Shown here in pieces: positions 17,511 through 27,094 of a stretch of DNA of 64,000 nt; the first letter of the stretch is position 1; the number at the start of each line of letters is the position of its first letter. The notes beneath the pieces were generated by a model. That model saw nothing but the letters and a program-made list of their open reading frames with translations. It was not told the origin of the DNA and did no database searches. The stretch covers positions 6,762,546 through 6,826,545 of the forward strand of contig NZ_CP032157.1 of NCBI RefSeq assembly GCF_003555545.1, in the 5' to 3' direction. Made by a program: the position numbers and the translations under genes. The DNA is from Paraflavitalea soli (GTDB lineage Bacteria > Bacteroidota > Bacteroidia > Chitinophagales > Chitinophagaceae).

Positions 17511-18632
17511 TCAAACAAACAAGTCTCCCGCTATTCCATCAGCGAACAATTTCCCCTGTTTGGTCAGGATCAGTTTTCCATTCTTTTCCAGCAGCAACTG
17601 TTGTTCAATATACCGGTAGCTGTTCTTTAGTAAAGTTTGGCTCATCTTCTCCCCGCTCAGTTGTTGTACATAATGCAGGCTTAGCCCCTCCATAGTGCGC
17701 AGGGAGGTCATAATGTACTCATTGAGCCTTTGATCGGGGGTAAGTGTTTCTACTTCAAAAGGTACGGTATCCTGTTTGAGGGATTGGATATACAAGGCAT
17801 TGTTGGCAATATTCCACTGCCGGCCCTGGCCGTTGAAGGAATGGGCAGAAGGTCCCAGCCCCAGGTATTTTTTGCCCTGCCAGTAAGAGCTATTGTGCCG
17901 GCTGCGGTGACCGGGTAATGCGAAATTGGAGATCTCATAATGTTCATAACCTGCCGCTTCCGTCCAGTCCATGAGCAACACGAACTGCCGGGCCTGGTCT
18001 TCGGGCTGCACATTACTGATCTGGTGCTTGCGGATCATCGTATCCAGGGCTGTCTTTGGTTCTACAGTTAATGCATAACAGGAAAGGTGGGGTATGCCCA
18101 TGTCAATGGCCCGGTTGACATTCTGTTGCCAGCGTTCATCGGACAGGGTGGGCGTTCCGTAGATCAGGTCAATGGTCAGGTTGTTAAAATGCTGAAGGGC
18201 CAGCTGCAGGTTGTCAACTGCCTGGCCGGCTGTATGAGCCCGGTTCATCCATTGCAGGTCCTCTTCAAAAAAAGATTGTACACCGATGCTCAGCCGGTTG
18301 ACCCCTGCCTGTTTCCAGTTGAGCAGCACTGGTTCGGTAATATCATCCGGGTTGGCTTCCAGGGTTATTTCCGCATCCTGGCTAATGGTGAAATGACGGG
18401 CCAGGGCGGTTAATATACTTTGCAGTTCATCCATGGACAGCAGGGAAGGGGTGCCACCGCCAAAGTAGATGGTTTCTACCAACTCTCCTGCCAGGTAAGG
18501 TTGCTGTAATTCAATTTCTTTCAATAAAGCGGTTAAAAAATCGTTCTTTAGCTGTAGCGAGGTAGAAAAATGAAAGTTACAGTAATGACAAGCACGTTTG
18601 CAAAAAGGTATATGTATGTAAATGCCTGCCAT
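17511..18632 (-). CDS. hemW: Radical SAM heme chaperone HemW
   Basis: A 373-residue cytosolic radical SAM protein of the HemN-like family. The 4Fe-4S cysteines are in the opening IHIPFCKRACHYCNFHF (CxxxCxxC, residues 11-18). YFGGGTPSLL (near 57-66) binds SAM, and the C-terminal HemN_C region is present (LNEYIMTSLRTMEGL). The short N-terminus beginning MAGIYIHIPFC and the absence of the long HemN extension point to HemW, which inserts heme into respiratory enzymes, rather than to coproporphyrinogen oxidase. It is divergent from the outer-membrane gene at 18680 with a 47-bp spacer. Confidence 0.9.
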   Translation of the reverse strand: MAGIYIHIPFCKRACHYCNFHFSTSLQLKNDFLTALLKEIELQQPYLAGELVETIYFGGGTPSLLSMDELQSILTALARHFTISQDAEITLEANPDDITEPVLLNWKQAGVNRLSIGVQSFFEEDLQWMNRAHTAGQAVDNLQLALQHFNNLTIDLIYGTPTLSDERWQQNVNRAIDMGIPHLSCYALTVEPKTALDTMIRKHQISNVQPEDQARQFVLLMDWTEAAGYEHYEISNFALPGHRSRHNSSYWQGKKYLGLGPSAHSFNGQGRQWNIANNALYIQSLKQDTVPFEVETLTPDQRLNEYIMTSLRTMEGLSLHYVQQLSGEKMSQTLLKNSYRYIEQQLLLEKNGKLILTKQGKLFADGIAGDLFV

Positions 18633-18679
18633 TGTGTTCCGTATTTTTATCGGATATTACAGTTCAATTGTTGAAATGG

Positions 18680-20494
18680 ATGATGACAAAGGTAGCAGTA
18701 TATAGGAACATGTGCAGAAGGGCTATTTTCGTCATCCTGTTCCTGCTGCCCCTGCTGCTTGCTGCCCAATACCGGCTTCAGATCATCCCGGTAGATAAGG
18801 ACACCAGCTTTATTACGCAACAACTGCGCCTGCAAACTGATTTCAGGAACCAGGTACTCTGTGCAGAATACATCCATCATCTTCCCGCCCTGCTACAGTC
18901 AAAAGGTTATCCTACCGCCTCGGTGGATAGTATTCGTTATGACAGTCTCTCGGCCATCATGCACCTCTATGTGGGTGATCCGCTGAAATGGACCCGGCTG
19001 AATACGGACTCGGTGGACCGGAAAATACTGGAACAGGTAAACTGGGGTGGCAGAAAACTCAGCGCTCAAAAACCAATAGATTTCCAGCAATTGCAGAACC
19101 TGCAACAAAAAATACTGGATTACCTGGAAAACAATGGTTATCCCTTTGCGCGCATCAAACTGGATAGCATCACCCTGCAGGAAAATGAATTCCAGGCCAC
19201 CCTGCTGGTAGAAAAAGGACCGCTTTATAAGATTGACAGTATTTATAATAAGGGTAATGCAAAGCTTTCCCCGGCCTTCCTGCAGCATTACCTGAGTATT
19301 CCCAACGGTAGTATTTTCAGGAAAGACAAGTTGCAGGCGGTGAGCAAAAAGCTGAGTGAACTGCCTTTTGTACAGGAGCAACAGCCCTGGGATATGACAT
19401 TGCTAGGCACGGGGTCCATCCTCAATCTTTACCTGGCTCCAAAAAAGAGCAGCCAGATCAACGTGCTGCTGGGCTTACTGCCTGCCAATGATCAGTTGGC
19501 GAGCAATAAACTATTGGTGACGGGTGAAGCAACGATCAACCTGAAGAATGCATTGGGTGGTGGGGAAACGATTGGGCTCAACTGGCAGCAGGTGCAGGTG
19601 AAATCACCGCGACTCAATATCGCTTTTGCCTATCCTTACCTCTTTAATTCACCCTTTGGCATCAACTTTGGCTTTGACCTCTTTAAAAAGGATTCCACTT
19701 TTGTTAATATCAACCTGCAGCTGGGGCTTCAATATGCCCTTTCCTCCAATCAAACAGGCAGTATATATATTCAAAACTTAAGCAGCAACCTGCTATCGGT
19801 GGATACGCAGCGCGTTAAGAATACACACGCACTGCCTGCAGAAGCCGATGTACGGTCGGTGAATATTGGTATTAATTATGAATGGTTCAATACGGATTAT
19901 CGCTTCAATCCACGCCGGGGCAATGAAATAGTGATCAATGCTTCTGCAGGTACCAAAAAGATCAATAAGAACAGTGCAATTGTGAAGCTCCGGGACGATA
20001 ATGATCCCAACTTTGACTTTAACAAGCTGTATGATACGGTGACCCTCAATGCCTACCAGTTCAGGATCAAGCTGGCTGCTGCGCATTATTTCCGGCTTAC
20101 CCGTGCTTCCACCCTTAAAACAGCGGTGAACGGAGGCTGGTTCCAAAGCCCCGGTATTTACAGGAACGAGTTGTTCCAGATTGGTGGTTATCGCCTTCTG
20201 AGAGGTTTTGATGAAGAAAGCATTTTCGCCTCCCGTTACGCGGTGGGCACCATAGAATACCGGTATTTGTTAGGGCAGAACTCTTTTATGTTTGCGTTTA
20301 CTGACGTAGGCTGGGCTAAAAACACGATCCCCTCGGTCAACCTGGGCAACACATTTTTAGGCGTAGGGTTGGGCATGGCCTTTGAAACCAAGGCTGGCAT
20401 CTTCAATATTTCCTATGCAGCAGGAAAGCGGGATGATACCAAATTCAACCTTCGTCAGGCCAAGATCCACCTGGGGTACGTAAATTACTTCTAA
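18680..20494 (+). CDS. BamA/TamA-like outer-membrane protein (Omp85 family)
   Basis: About 604 residues, with POTRA-like repeats in the N-terminal half (for example SIYNKGNAKLSPAFLQHYLSI near residues 200-220) and a C-terminal Omp85 barrel containing GGYRLLRGFDEESIFASRYAVGTIEYRY, the lid-lock-like RGF motif. Omp85 proteins insert or translocate outer-membrane proteins; this short type resembles TamA or the bacterial surface antigen group. Start choice is uncertain: 18680 (MMTK..) or 18710 (MCRRAIFVILF.., which begins directly at the signal peptide). The frame is open back to 18632, which overlaps hemW and is unlikely. The partner protein of a TAM system is not in the window. Confidence 0.85.
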   Translation: MMTKVAVYRNMCRRAIFVILFLLPLLLAAQYRLQIIPVDKDTSFITQQLRLQTDFRNQVLCAEYIHHLPALLQSKGYPTASVDSIRYDSLSAIMHLYVGDPLKWTRLNTDSVDRKILEQVNWGGRKLSAQKPIDFQQLQNLQQKILDYLENNGYPFARIKLDSITLQENEFQATLLVEKGPLYKIDSIYNKGNAKLSPAFLQHYLSIPNGSIFRKDKLQAVSKKLSELPFVQEQQPWDMTLLGTGSILNLYLAPKKSSQINVLLGLLPANDQLASNKLLVTGEATINLKNALGGGETIGLNWQQVQVKSPRLNIAFAYPYLFNSPFGINFGFDLFKKDSTFVNINLQLGLQYALSSNQTGSIYIQNLSSNLLSVDTQRVKNTHALPAEADVRSVNIGINYEWFNTDYRFNPRRGNEIVINASAGTKKINKNSAIVKLRDDNDPNFDFNKLYDTVTLNAYQFRIKLAAAHYFRLTRASTLKTAVNGGWFQSPGIYRNELFQIGGYRLLRGFDEESIFASRYAVGTIEYRYLLGQNSFMFAFTDVGWAKNTIPSVNLGNTFLGVGLGMAFETKAGIFNISYAAGKRDDTKFNLRQAKIHLGYVNYF

Positions 20495-20582
20495 AGCCCG
20501 TAACTGTTCTGTTATACAGTAATAGTGCGGCAAACGGGATCTGCCTGCACAAAGTTCTTGTCTTTTGGATAATGAATGAACA

Positions 20583-20610
20583 TACTTCATCGTTCTCCAT
20601 TCATTGTTCA
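20583..20610 (-). repeat. Heptamer repeat array, TGAACAA type
   Basis: Four 7-bp units of type TGAAnnA are read on the minus strand (TGAACAA TGAATGG at 20610-20597). A short inverted copy, AATGAATG, is at 20571-20578. The array precedes the DUF4271 gene promoter. Confidence 0.6.
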
Positions 20611-20620
20611 GGATTCTTAA

Positions 20621-20628
20621 TACTTTTG
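20621..20628 (+). promoter_or_regulatory. -7 element upstream of the DUF4271 gene
   Basis: TACTTTTG is an exact TAnnTTTG match, 18 nt before the GTG at 20647. It supports that GTG as the start, because an upstream in-frame ATG at 20572 would lie before the promoter. No well-spaced TTG is seen. Confidence 0.5.
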
Positions 20629-20646
20629 CACACCCAATTATTGCTG

Positions 20647-21702
20647 GTGAAGAAAATTATACTACTTGTCTTCTGTTGTATCCTGTTGTCCCAATTTTCC
20701 TTTGCACAAACCCAGGGCGATTCTGCCGTGCGGCAACCTGATACGGCTATTCCTGTACCACAGGATACGCCTGTAAAGAAAGATACCAGCCTCAGGAAAG
20801 CCGTGGTCATTAAGAAAAAGGTAGATACAGGGGCAAAAGCTGTTCTGCCTGTCTTGCCTCCCGGCCGCGATACTACCAGCAAGCCGGATACCGCAGCAGC
20901 CGTCACCATCCCAATCCAGGAGATCAAGGTCGAGGCCAGGTCGGCAGAAAATACCCTGCCGGGATTCCAGGCTGTTTTGCGTGATCACCCTTATTATAAC
21001 TTCAAAGGGAAACCCCGTGTACTTTTCCTGAAGGAAGGAGGGCCTACCAATACGGACAGTATATTCTATTTTCTATTCGGGCTCCTTTTTTATTATGCCA
21101 TTGTCCGGATATTCTTCTACAAATACCTGCATAATATAACCACCCTGTTTTTCCGCGCTACCATGCGCCAGCAGCAGCTCAGGGAGCAATTGTCGCAGGC
21201 GCCGCTGCCTTCTTTATTCCTGAATATTCTTTTTGTGAGTGCCGGCGGCATGTTCCTGGCATTTGTGGCCAGGTTCTACGGAATTATGCCGGAGCAAAAC
21301 CTCTGGTTGATATGGGCCTATGGCTGTTTGCTGGTGCTGGCTATTTACCTGGGTAAGTTCATTATACTGAAGATCATCGGCTGGATTTTCAATGTAAGTA
21401 ATGCAACCGATACTTATATCTTCATCATCTTTATGGTCAATAAGATGGTCGGCATTTTCCTGGTGCCGGTTTTAATACTCATGGCCTTTCCCTATGGGTC
21501 ATTTTTACCGGTAATTATTACGCTGGCTTTCATATTGTTGGCGCTTACCCTGACCTACCGGTTCATAATCTCTTATAAACCAATACGGAATGAAATTAAG
21601 GTAAGTAGGTTCCATTTTTTTGTATACCTTTGCGCCTTCGAAATAGCACCCCTATTGCTGATTTACAAGGTGTTATTGATTTTTGTGGAAAGAAGTTATT
21701 AA
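20647..21702 (+). CDS. DUF4271 membrane protein
   Basis: About 351 residues from the GTG at 20647. It has a signal peptide (VKKIILLVFCCILLSQFSFAQ), a Pro/Thr/Lys-rich extracytoplasmic stretch (residues ~22-115) with repeated xDT motifs, and then a C-terminal DUF4271 domain with about seven membrane helices. In many Bacteroidota the gene directly precedes hemD, as here. Its function is not established. The last 26 bp of the gene hold the -33 part of the hemD promoter. Confidence 0.8.
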   Translation: MKKIILLVFCCILLSQFSFAQTQGDSAVRQPDTAIPVPQDTPVKKDTSLRKAVVIKKKVDTGAKAVLPVLPPGRDTTSKPDTAAAVTIPIQEIKVEARSAENTLPGFQAVLRDHPYYNFKGKPRVLFLKEGGPTNTDSIFYFLFGLLFYYAIVRIFFYKYLHNITTLFFRATMRQQQLREQLSQAPLPSLFLNILFVSAGGMFLAFVARFYGIMPEQNLWLIWAYGCLLVLAIYLGKFIILKIIGWIFNVSNATDTYIFIIFMVNKMVGIFLVPVLILMAFPYGSFLPVIITLAFILLALTLTYRFIISYKPIRNEIKVSRFHFFVYLCAFEIAPLLLIYKVLLIFVERSY

Positions 21703-21707
21703 TTTTG
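21676..21707 (+). promoter_or_regulatory. Bacteroidota promoter of hemD
   Basis: TTG at 21676-21678, a 21-nt gap, and TAATTTTG at 21700-21707 (exact TAnnTTTG). It overlaps the end of the DUF4271 gene and lies 20 nt before the ATG at 21728. It argues against the earlier in-frame ATG at 21683. Confidence 0.7.
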
Positions 21708-21727
21708 CAAATCCATACGGCACAAAT

Positions 21728-22537
21728 ATGGTTAAAAACGGGGCTAAAAACGTAGCAACTGATCCTAATTCGATTAGTGTGATTAAAAAAATATTGATCA
21801 CCCAACCCAGACCAGAGACCGACAAATCACCGTACTTCGAGCTTGCCAGGAAGTACAGTGTGGAATTGCAGTTTCATCCTTTTATCCGTGTAGACGGGAT
21901 CCCTTCCAAGGAATTCCGCCGGCAAAAGATTGAAATTGCACAATTCTCTGCTGTCATCTTTACCAGCCGCAACGCTATTGACCATTTCTTCCGCATCTGT
22001 GAAGAAATGAAAGTAAGCGTATCACAGGACACCAAGTACTTCTGCATCACCGAAGCGGTCGCTTTATACCTCCAGAAATTCATCCTTTACCGCAAACGCA
22101 AGGTTTTTTATGGTGCCGATGGTACCAACAAAAGCATGTTTGATGTGGTGAACAAACACAAAGAGAACGAGAAGTTCCTCTACCCATGCTCTGAAAATCA
22201 GCAGGATAATGAGATCGTGAGCTGGCTCAAGAGTAACAATTGCGGCTACGCAACCCCCTTTATGTACCGCACCATCAGTAATGATGTAAAAGAAGTGCTG
22301 GACAATACAGAATTCGATATAATCTGCTTTTTCACCCCCAGCGGTGTAAAGAGCCTCTTTGATAACTGTCCCCGGTTCAAACAGAATGGTACGCGTATTG
22401 GCGCTTTTGGCAGCAATACCTCACGCGCCATTGAAGATGCCGGCCTTACATTGGACATTAAAGCTCCCCAACCCCAGGCGCCCTCCATGGTGGCAGCGCT
22501 GGAACAATACCTGTCCGGTATCTTAAAGAAGAAGTAA
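21728..22537 (+). CDS. hemD: Uroporphyrinogen-III synthase
   Basis: A 269-residue protein of the HemD fold, which cyclises hydroxymethylbilane to uroporphyrinogen III in heme and corrin synthesis. The sequence has the two-domain alternation typical of the family: ILITQPRP near residue 20, FTSRNAIDHFF near 80, then FYGADGTNKSMF, YRTISNDV, and CFFTPSGVKSLF near 200, ending with GSNTSRAIEDAGL. HemD is poorly conserved, so the call rests on this pattern and on the conserved DUF4271 neighbour. The start at 21728 is set by the promoter at 21676-21707. Confidence 0.85.
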   Translation: MVKNGAKNVATDPNSISVIKKILITQPRPETDKSPYFELARKYSVELQFHPFIRVDGIPSKEFRRQKIEIAQFSAVIFTSRNAIDHFFRICEEMKVSVSQDTKYFCITEAVALYLQKFILYRKRKVFYGADGTNKSMFDVVNKHKENEKFLYPCSENQQDNEIVSWLKSNNCGYATPFMYRTISNDVKEVLDNTEFDIICFFTPSGVKSLFDNCPRFKQNGTRIGAFGSNTSRAIEDAGLTLDIKAPQPQAPSMVAALEQYLSGILKKK

Positions 22538-22606
22538 ATTTACGCGAGTAATAGAAAGCTGTGATCCCCGTTGAGGCGGGGGACGGTTTTCGATCAACCG
22601 CGTACC

Positions 22607-24673
22607 ATGAGTAAGTTCACCAACAGGTTAAGTAAAGAAAGCAGCCCTTATTTATTGCAGCATGCCCATAATCCGGTGGATTGGTATCCCTGGGGGGAAG
22701 AAGCCCTGAACAGGGCCAGGACCGAAAATAAGCCCATCCTGGTCAGTATTGGCTATGCGGCCTGTCATTGGTGCCATGTGATGGAGAAAGAGAGCTTTGA
22801 AGACGAGGCCACGGCTTCGTTCATGAACGAGCACTTCATCAATATCAAGATCGACCGGGAAGAACGCCCCGACCTGGATCATATTTACATGGATGCTGTG
22901 CAAACGATGACAGGCAGCGGTGGCTGGCCTTTAAATGCCTTCCTTACGCCTTCCGGCAAACCTTTTTACGGAGGCACGTATTTCCCTCCCCGGCCGGTTG
23001 TCAACCGCCCTTCCTGGAAGGATGTGCTTACCGGGGTAAACAATGCTTTCCGTGAAAAAAGGCAGGCTATCGAGGACCAGGCTGAAAACCTCACCCAGCA
23101 CCTCCTGCGTTCCAATGAATTTGGTCTTGAGAAGATAACTACGCTGAATATAGATCCGGACACCACTTTCACCCGGGAAAAAGCGGCACTGATGTACACC
23201 AATATCATGAAGACGGCCGACCAGGAGGAAGGAGGCTTTGGCAGGGCGCCTAAGTTTCCGCAAACCTTTACGATCCAGTTCCTGCTCCATCATTATTACT
23301 ACACGAAAAAGGAAGACGCCTTAAAGCAGGCCTGTCTTAGCCTCGATAAAATGATCCTGGGAGGTATTTACGATCAGCTGGGCGGTGGTTTTGCCCGCTA
23401 TGCTACTGATATAGCCTGGCTGGTACCTCACTTTGAAAAGATGTTGTATGACAATGCTTTGCTGGTGATCGTTTTAAGCGAAGCCTTCCAGCTTACCCAC
23501 AATCCTTTGTATGAAAGGGCTATCCGGCAAACACTTTCTTTTACGGAAAGGGAAATGCTTTCGCCTGAATATGGGTTTTATTCGGCACTCGATGCCGACA
23601 GTGAAGGGGAGGAGGGCAGGTATTACGTGTGGGATAAGCAGGCCATTGATGCGATCCTGGGCGAGGAAGCCGCCTTGTTTTGCGCTTTTTATGATGTGCG
23701 GGAGGGGGGAAACTGGGAGCATAAGAATATCCTGAATATCAAAATGCCTCCGGAGGAGTTTGCGGCGCAACATCACCTTACCCTGAAGGACTTGTGGCAG
23801 CGGATGGACAAATGCCGGGGGGTATTGATGCAGCACCGGAACAGGCGGATCCGGCCACTGTTGGATGACAAGCAACTGCTGGGCTGGAATGCACTGATGA
23901 ACCATGCCTATTGCAAAGCTGCGGGAGCGCTGGGTGAGGACCACTACAGGCAGGTGGCGATCCGGAATATGGATTTTCTACTGGGGCGTTTTCAGCTGCC
24001 GGACGGGGCTTTTCACCATACCTACAAAGACGGGGTAGCTAAGTACCCAGCCTTTCTGGACGACTATTCCTACCTGATCCAGGCATTGTTGCAGCTACAG
24101 GAGGTGACGGGTGATGTGGGGTATCTGTACAGGGCTAAAACGCTTACAACCTATGTTCTTGACAACTTTAGTGAGCCTGATACAGGTTTTTTCTACTTTA
24201 CACCAACCGGACAGGCCGATATTATCGTACGTAAAAAGGAAGTGTATGATGGGGCTGTGCCTTCGGGCAATGCAGTGATGGCCATGAACCTCTATTGCCT
24301 GGGTATTATTTTTGATGTACCCGGTTGGCGTGAGCGAAGTGTGCAGATATGCGCGTTACTACAGCAAACGGTTAGCAGGTATCCCGGTTCTTTTGGTGTA
24401 TGGGCCACCCTGATCCAGGGGCTTACTTATACCATCCCGGAGATAGCGATTATTGGCGGGAATTTTGCAATGCTTCGCGAGGATGTTTTACGACGATTCA
24501 TACCTATCCACGTACTTCAATCCGCTCCCTCTGAACCCTCCAACCAGGATTTTCCCATGTTGGGCCAAAAGCCTTATTCGTCCGGTACAGCGATTTATCT
24601 GTGCCGCAACTATGCATGCCAACTCCCTGTAAATGAAGTAGATGCATTGGTTCAATTGATGGGAAATGTGTAA
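22607..24673 (+). CDS. Thioredoxin-domain protein, YyaL/SSP411 family
   Basis: A 688-residue protein with an N-terminal DUF255 thioredoxin-like domain carrying [17 protein letters not shown] (CxxC, residues ~52-68) and [17 protein letters not shown], followed by an alpha/alpha six-hairpin domain ([42 protein letters not shown]). Length and order match the YyaL / spermatogenesis-associated 20 family, whose physiological role is unclear. The frame is open from 22571, but [26 protein letters not shown] at 22607 begins is the family start. A CCCCG..CGGGG hairpin just upstream (22564-22582) may mark the end of hemD transcription. Confidence 0.9.
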   Translation: MSKFTNRLSKESSPYLLQHAHNPVDWYPWGEEALNRARTENKPILVSIGYAACHWCHVMEKESFEDEATASFMNEHFINIKIDREERPDLDHIYMDAVQTMTGSGGWPLNAFLTPSGKPFYGGTYFPPRPVVNRPSWKDVLTGVNNAFREKRQAIEDQAENLTQHLLRSNEFGLEKITTLNIDPDTTFTREKAALMYTNIMKTADQEEGGFGRAPKFPQTFTIQFLLHHYYYTKKEDALKQACLSLDKMILGGIYDQLGGGFARYATDIAWLVPHFEKMLYDNALLVIVLSEAFQLTHNPLYERAIRQTLSFTEREMLSPEYGFYSALDADSEGEEGRYYVWDKQAIDAILGEEAALFCAFYDVREGGNWEHKNILNIKMPPEEFAAQHHLTLKDLWQRMDKCRGVLMQHRNRRIRPLLDDKQLLGWNALMNHAYCKAAGALGEDHYRQVAIRNMDFLLGRFQLPDGAFHHTYKDGVAKYPAFLDDYSYLIQALLQLQEVTGDVGYLYRAKTLTTYVLDNFSEPDTGFFYFTPTGQADIIVRKKEVYDGAVPSGNAVMAMNLYCLGIIFDVPGWRERSVQICALLQQTVSRYPGSFGVWATLIQGLTYTIPEIAIIGGNFAMLREDVLRRFIPIHVLQSAPSEPSNQDFPMLGQKPYSSGTAIYLCRNYACQLPVNEVDALVQLMGNV

Positions 24674-24770
24674 AACTTAATCTTTTTAAGGATACAATAA
24701 TCTGGTTTCAAGCATCGTTTATTCCTATGCTGGAGTTCTGTATTGCAGTTTTAAAAAATAAATTCTAAAC

Positions 24771-24801
24771 TTGTGATGAAGTCGGTAAAACATTATTTTT
24801 G
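24771..24801 (+). promoter_or_regulatory. Bacteroidota promoter of the gld operon
   Basis: TTG at 24771-24773, a 20-nt gap, and TATTTTTG at 24794-24801 match the -33/-7 consensus. Transcription should begin near 24808, 10 nt before the ATG at 24818. The in-frame ATG at 24773 falls inside the promoter and is therefore rejected as the start. Confidence 0.75.
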
Positions 24802-24817
24802 CCCAATACCCTTTAAT

Positions 24818-26101
24818 ATGATGAAAATGAAAAACCTATCCGCCTTTACAGCCATCGCGGCAATGTTTTCCATTGCTACTGGATGTGGGCTGGGGAAGTC
24901 TTCCAAAGGTTTGCCGAATGATGGCCAGCTTCATGGTGTGTCTCCGTCAGCCAAGTACAATTTGACCAAGCCTCCGGGCATGGTGTACATCCCACCGGGA
25001 ACTTTCCACATGGGCCCCAGCGATGAAGACGTAAACTATGCTTACACTGCAAGGAACAAACAGATTTCCATCAATGGCTTCTGGATGGATGCTACCGAAA
25101 TTACCAACAACGAATACCGCCAGTTTGTACAATGGGTACGTGACTCTACAGCCGCTGTGCGATTACAGTATGGTAAAGAGGTGGATGGTGTATTTGTAAT
25201 TGACTGGAAGAAAGCCAAAACCATCAAGTGGAATGACAAAGCTACCATCGAAAAGATGGACCAGATGATCCTGACTCCTGAGAACAGGATATTTGGTAAG
25301 AAAGATATCGATCCTTCGAAGCTGATCTACCACTCTGAGATCTTTGATCTGAAAGAAGCCTCTAAAAGGGAGAATGCCAATGTTCCCCGCTCCAAATTCA
25401 TAATCAAGAAAGATGAAAAGATCTATCCTGATACACTGATCTGGATACGTGATTTCAGCTATTCTTACAATGAACCCATGACCAAGCGTTATTTCTCACA
25501 CCCTGCCTTCGGTAATTATCCGGTAGTAGGTGTAAGCTGGAAGCAGGCTACTGCCTTCTGCGAGTGGAGAACGCAATACCTCAATTCTTTCAACGAAAGT
25601 AAAAAGAAGCCTTCCGAGTCAGATTTCCGCCTGCCTACTGAAGCAGAGTGGGAATATGCTGCCCGCGGTGGTCGTTCACAATCAATGTTCCCCTGGGGTA
25701 ACTATTACCTGAGAAATAAGAAGGGTTGTCTGCTGGCCAACTTTAAACCCGGCCGCGGTAATTACCCTGAAGATGGCGGATTTTATACCGTACGTGCCGA
25801 TGCCTACTGGCCCAACGACTTCGGGTTGTATTGCATGGCGGGTAACGTAGCCGAGTGGACTTCCTCCATGTATTATGAAGGTGCTTACAACTTCCAACAC
25901 GATATGAACCCGGACATTCGTTTTAATGCGAATGATGCTGATCCTCCCCGTATGAAACGCAAAGTAATTCGTGGCGGTAGCTGGAAAGATGTGGGATATT
26001 TCCTGCAAACCAGCACCCGTAACTACGAATACATGGACACTGCTAAGTCTTACATTGGTTTCCGTTGTGTAATTGACTTACCTCCTATGCAGAGAAAATA
26101 A
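24818..26101 (+). CDS. gldK: Gliding motility lipoprotein GldK
   Basis: A 427-residue outer-membrane lipoprotein of the type IX secretion / gliding machinery, forming the periplasmic ring with GldN. The signal peptide ends in the lipobox IATGC (Cys23). The body is an FGE-sulfatase fold: GMVYIPPGTFHMGPSDED near residue 60, WMDATEITNNEYRQFV, FRLPTEAEWEYAARGG, and C-terminal GNVAEWTSSMYY plus VIRGGSWKD. Catalytic cysteines of true FGE enzymes are not needed in GldK. It is the first gene of gldKLMN; the start is decided by the promoter at 24771-24801, with 24827 (MKNLSAF) as an alternative. Confidence 0.95.
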   Translation: MMKMKNLSAFTAIAAMFSIATGCGLGKSSKGLPNDGQLHGVSPSAKYNLTKPPGMVYIPPGTFHMGPSDEDVNYAYTARNKQISINGFWMDATEITNNEYRQFVQWVRDSTAAVRLQYGKEVDGVFVIDWKKAKTIKWNDKATIEKMDQMILTPENRIFGKKDIDPSKLIYHSEIFDLKEASKRENANVPRSKFIIKKDEKIYPDTLIWIRDFSYSYNEPMTKRYFSHPAFGNYPVVGVSWKQATAFCEWRTQYLNSFNESKKKPSESDFRLPTEAEWEYAARGGRSQSMFPWGNYYLRNKKGCLLANFKPGRGNYPEDGGFYTVRADAYWPNDFGLYCMAGNVAEWTSSMYYEGAYNFQHDMNPDIRFNANDADPPRMKRKVIRGGSWKDVGYFLQTSTRNYEYMDTAKSYIGFRCVIDLPPMQRK

Positions 26102-26244
26102 AAATCTGCTTACGAGTACTTTACTGGCTGCTTAACCCGTTTATTGATGGCAGCGCTATGCGCTGAGATCAAGACTATATAGTATTGTTTTCACTAATTT
26201 AACCCTATAAAATCCGTTTTCTAACCATTTAAACAATTAAAATT

Positions 26245-27015
26245 ATGGCTGGAGTTTCTAAATCAACCGAAAGAGTGGTGAATGTAGTAGTTTGTATGGG
26301 CGCTGCTATTGTAATCTTTGGTGCCTGGCAAAAAATTACGCACCAGGCGCTTGCTGACTTCTTCCTGACAGCCGGCCTCATAACTGAAGCTGTTATCTTC
26401 GTGGTGTATGCGATATTACCACCTCCCGGTTCTGAAATGCATGCAATTGCAGAGGCATTACCCAAACTGGCTGGCGGCGCATCTTCTGCAGGAAACCCAG
26501 CGCTGGATAAGATGGATAAAATGCTGCAGGAAGCCGATATTACTCCGGCTAACCTGAGCAAATTGAGCGATGGCTTTAAGAAATTAGGTACTTCTGTTGA
26601 CAAGATCGCCGATGTATCTGATGCCGTAAAAGCTACCAGCGATTATTCAGCTAAGACCAAGGAAGCTTCTGCTGCACTGGAAACCATGAAAAATGCTTAT
26701 CAGGGCGCTACCGCTACGATCACGCATTTTAACCATGCTGCAGACAGTACTAAACAATTCCATGAGCAGGTACAGGTATTAACCAAGAATTTAGGTTCAT
26801 TAAATGCTATTTATGAACTGGAATTGCAGGATACCAACAATCACCTGAAAGCGATGAACACCTTCTACAGCAACCTGGCTGAGGCTTCTCAGACCATGAA
26901 AGGCAGCGTAGATGATGCTAAGAAAGCACATGAACAAATTGCTAAACTGGCAGGCAACTTAAGCAGCCTGAACACAGTGTACGGCAATATGCTCAGCGCT
27001 ATGCAAGGTCGCTAA
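26245..27015 (+). CDS. gldL: Gliding motility / T9SS motor protein GldL
   Basis: A 256-residue inner-membrane protein that forms the proton-driven rotary motor with GldM. Two N-terminal membrane helices (residues ~10-30 and ~38-60, the second containing ITEAVIFVVYAILPPPGSE with the conserved Glu) are followed by a cytoplasmic helical region predicted to be coiled coil, with repeated SLNxxYxxxL motifs near residues 180 and 240. The 143-bp gap from gldK contains no promoter that I recognise, so it is probably in the same transcript. Confidence 0.95.
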   Translation: MAGVSKSTERVVNVVVCMGAAIVIFGAWQKITHQALADFFLTAGLITEAVIFVVYAILPPPGSEMHAIAEALPKLAGGASSAGNPALDKMDKMLQEADITPANLSKLSDGFKKLGTSVDKIADVSDAVKATSDYSAKTKEASAALETMKNAYQGATATITHFNHAADSTKQFHEQVQVLTKNLGSLNAIYELELQDTNNHLKAMNTFYSNLAEASQTMKGSVDDAKKAHEQIAKLAGNLSSLNTVYGNMLSAMQGR

Positions 27016-27094
27016 TCAGGGGATTTTATTATCCTGTATCCATGAAACATAGAAGCTCCTAAAAAGAATTGTTTAAACTGAAAAACCTAAATCT

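Noticed and set aside
24773-24817. Earlier ATG for gldK
   Set aside because: It lies inside the predicted -33/-7 promoter and would place extra residues before a complete lipoprotein signal peptide.
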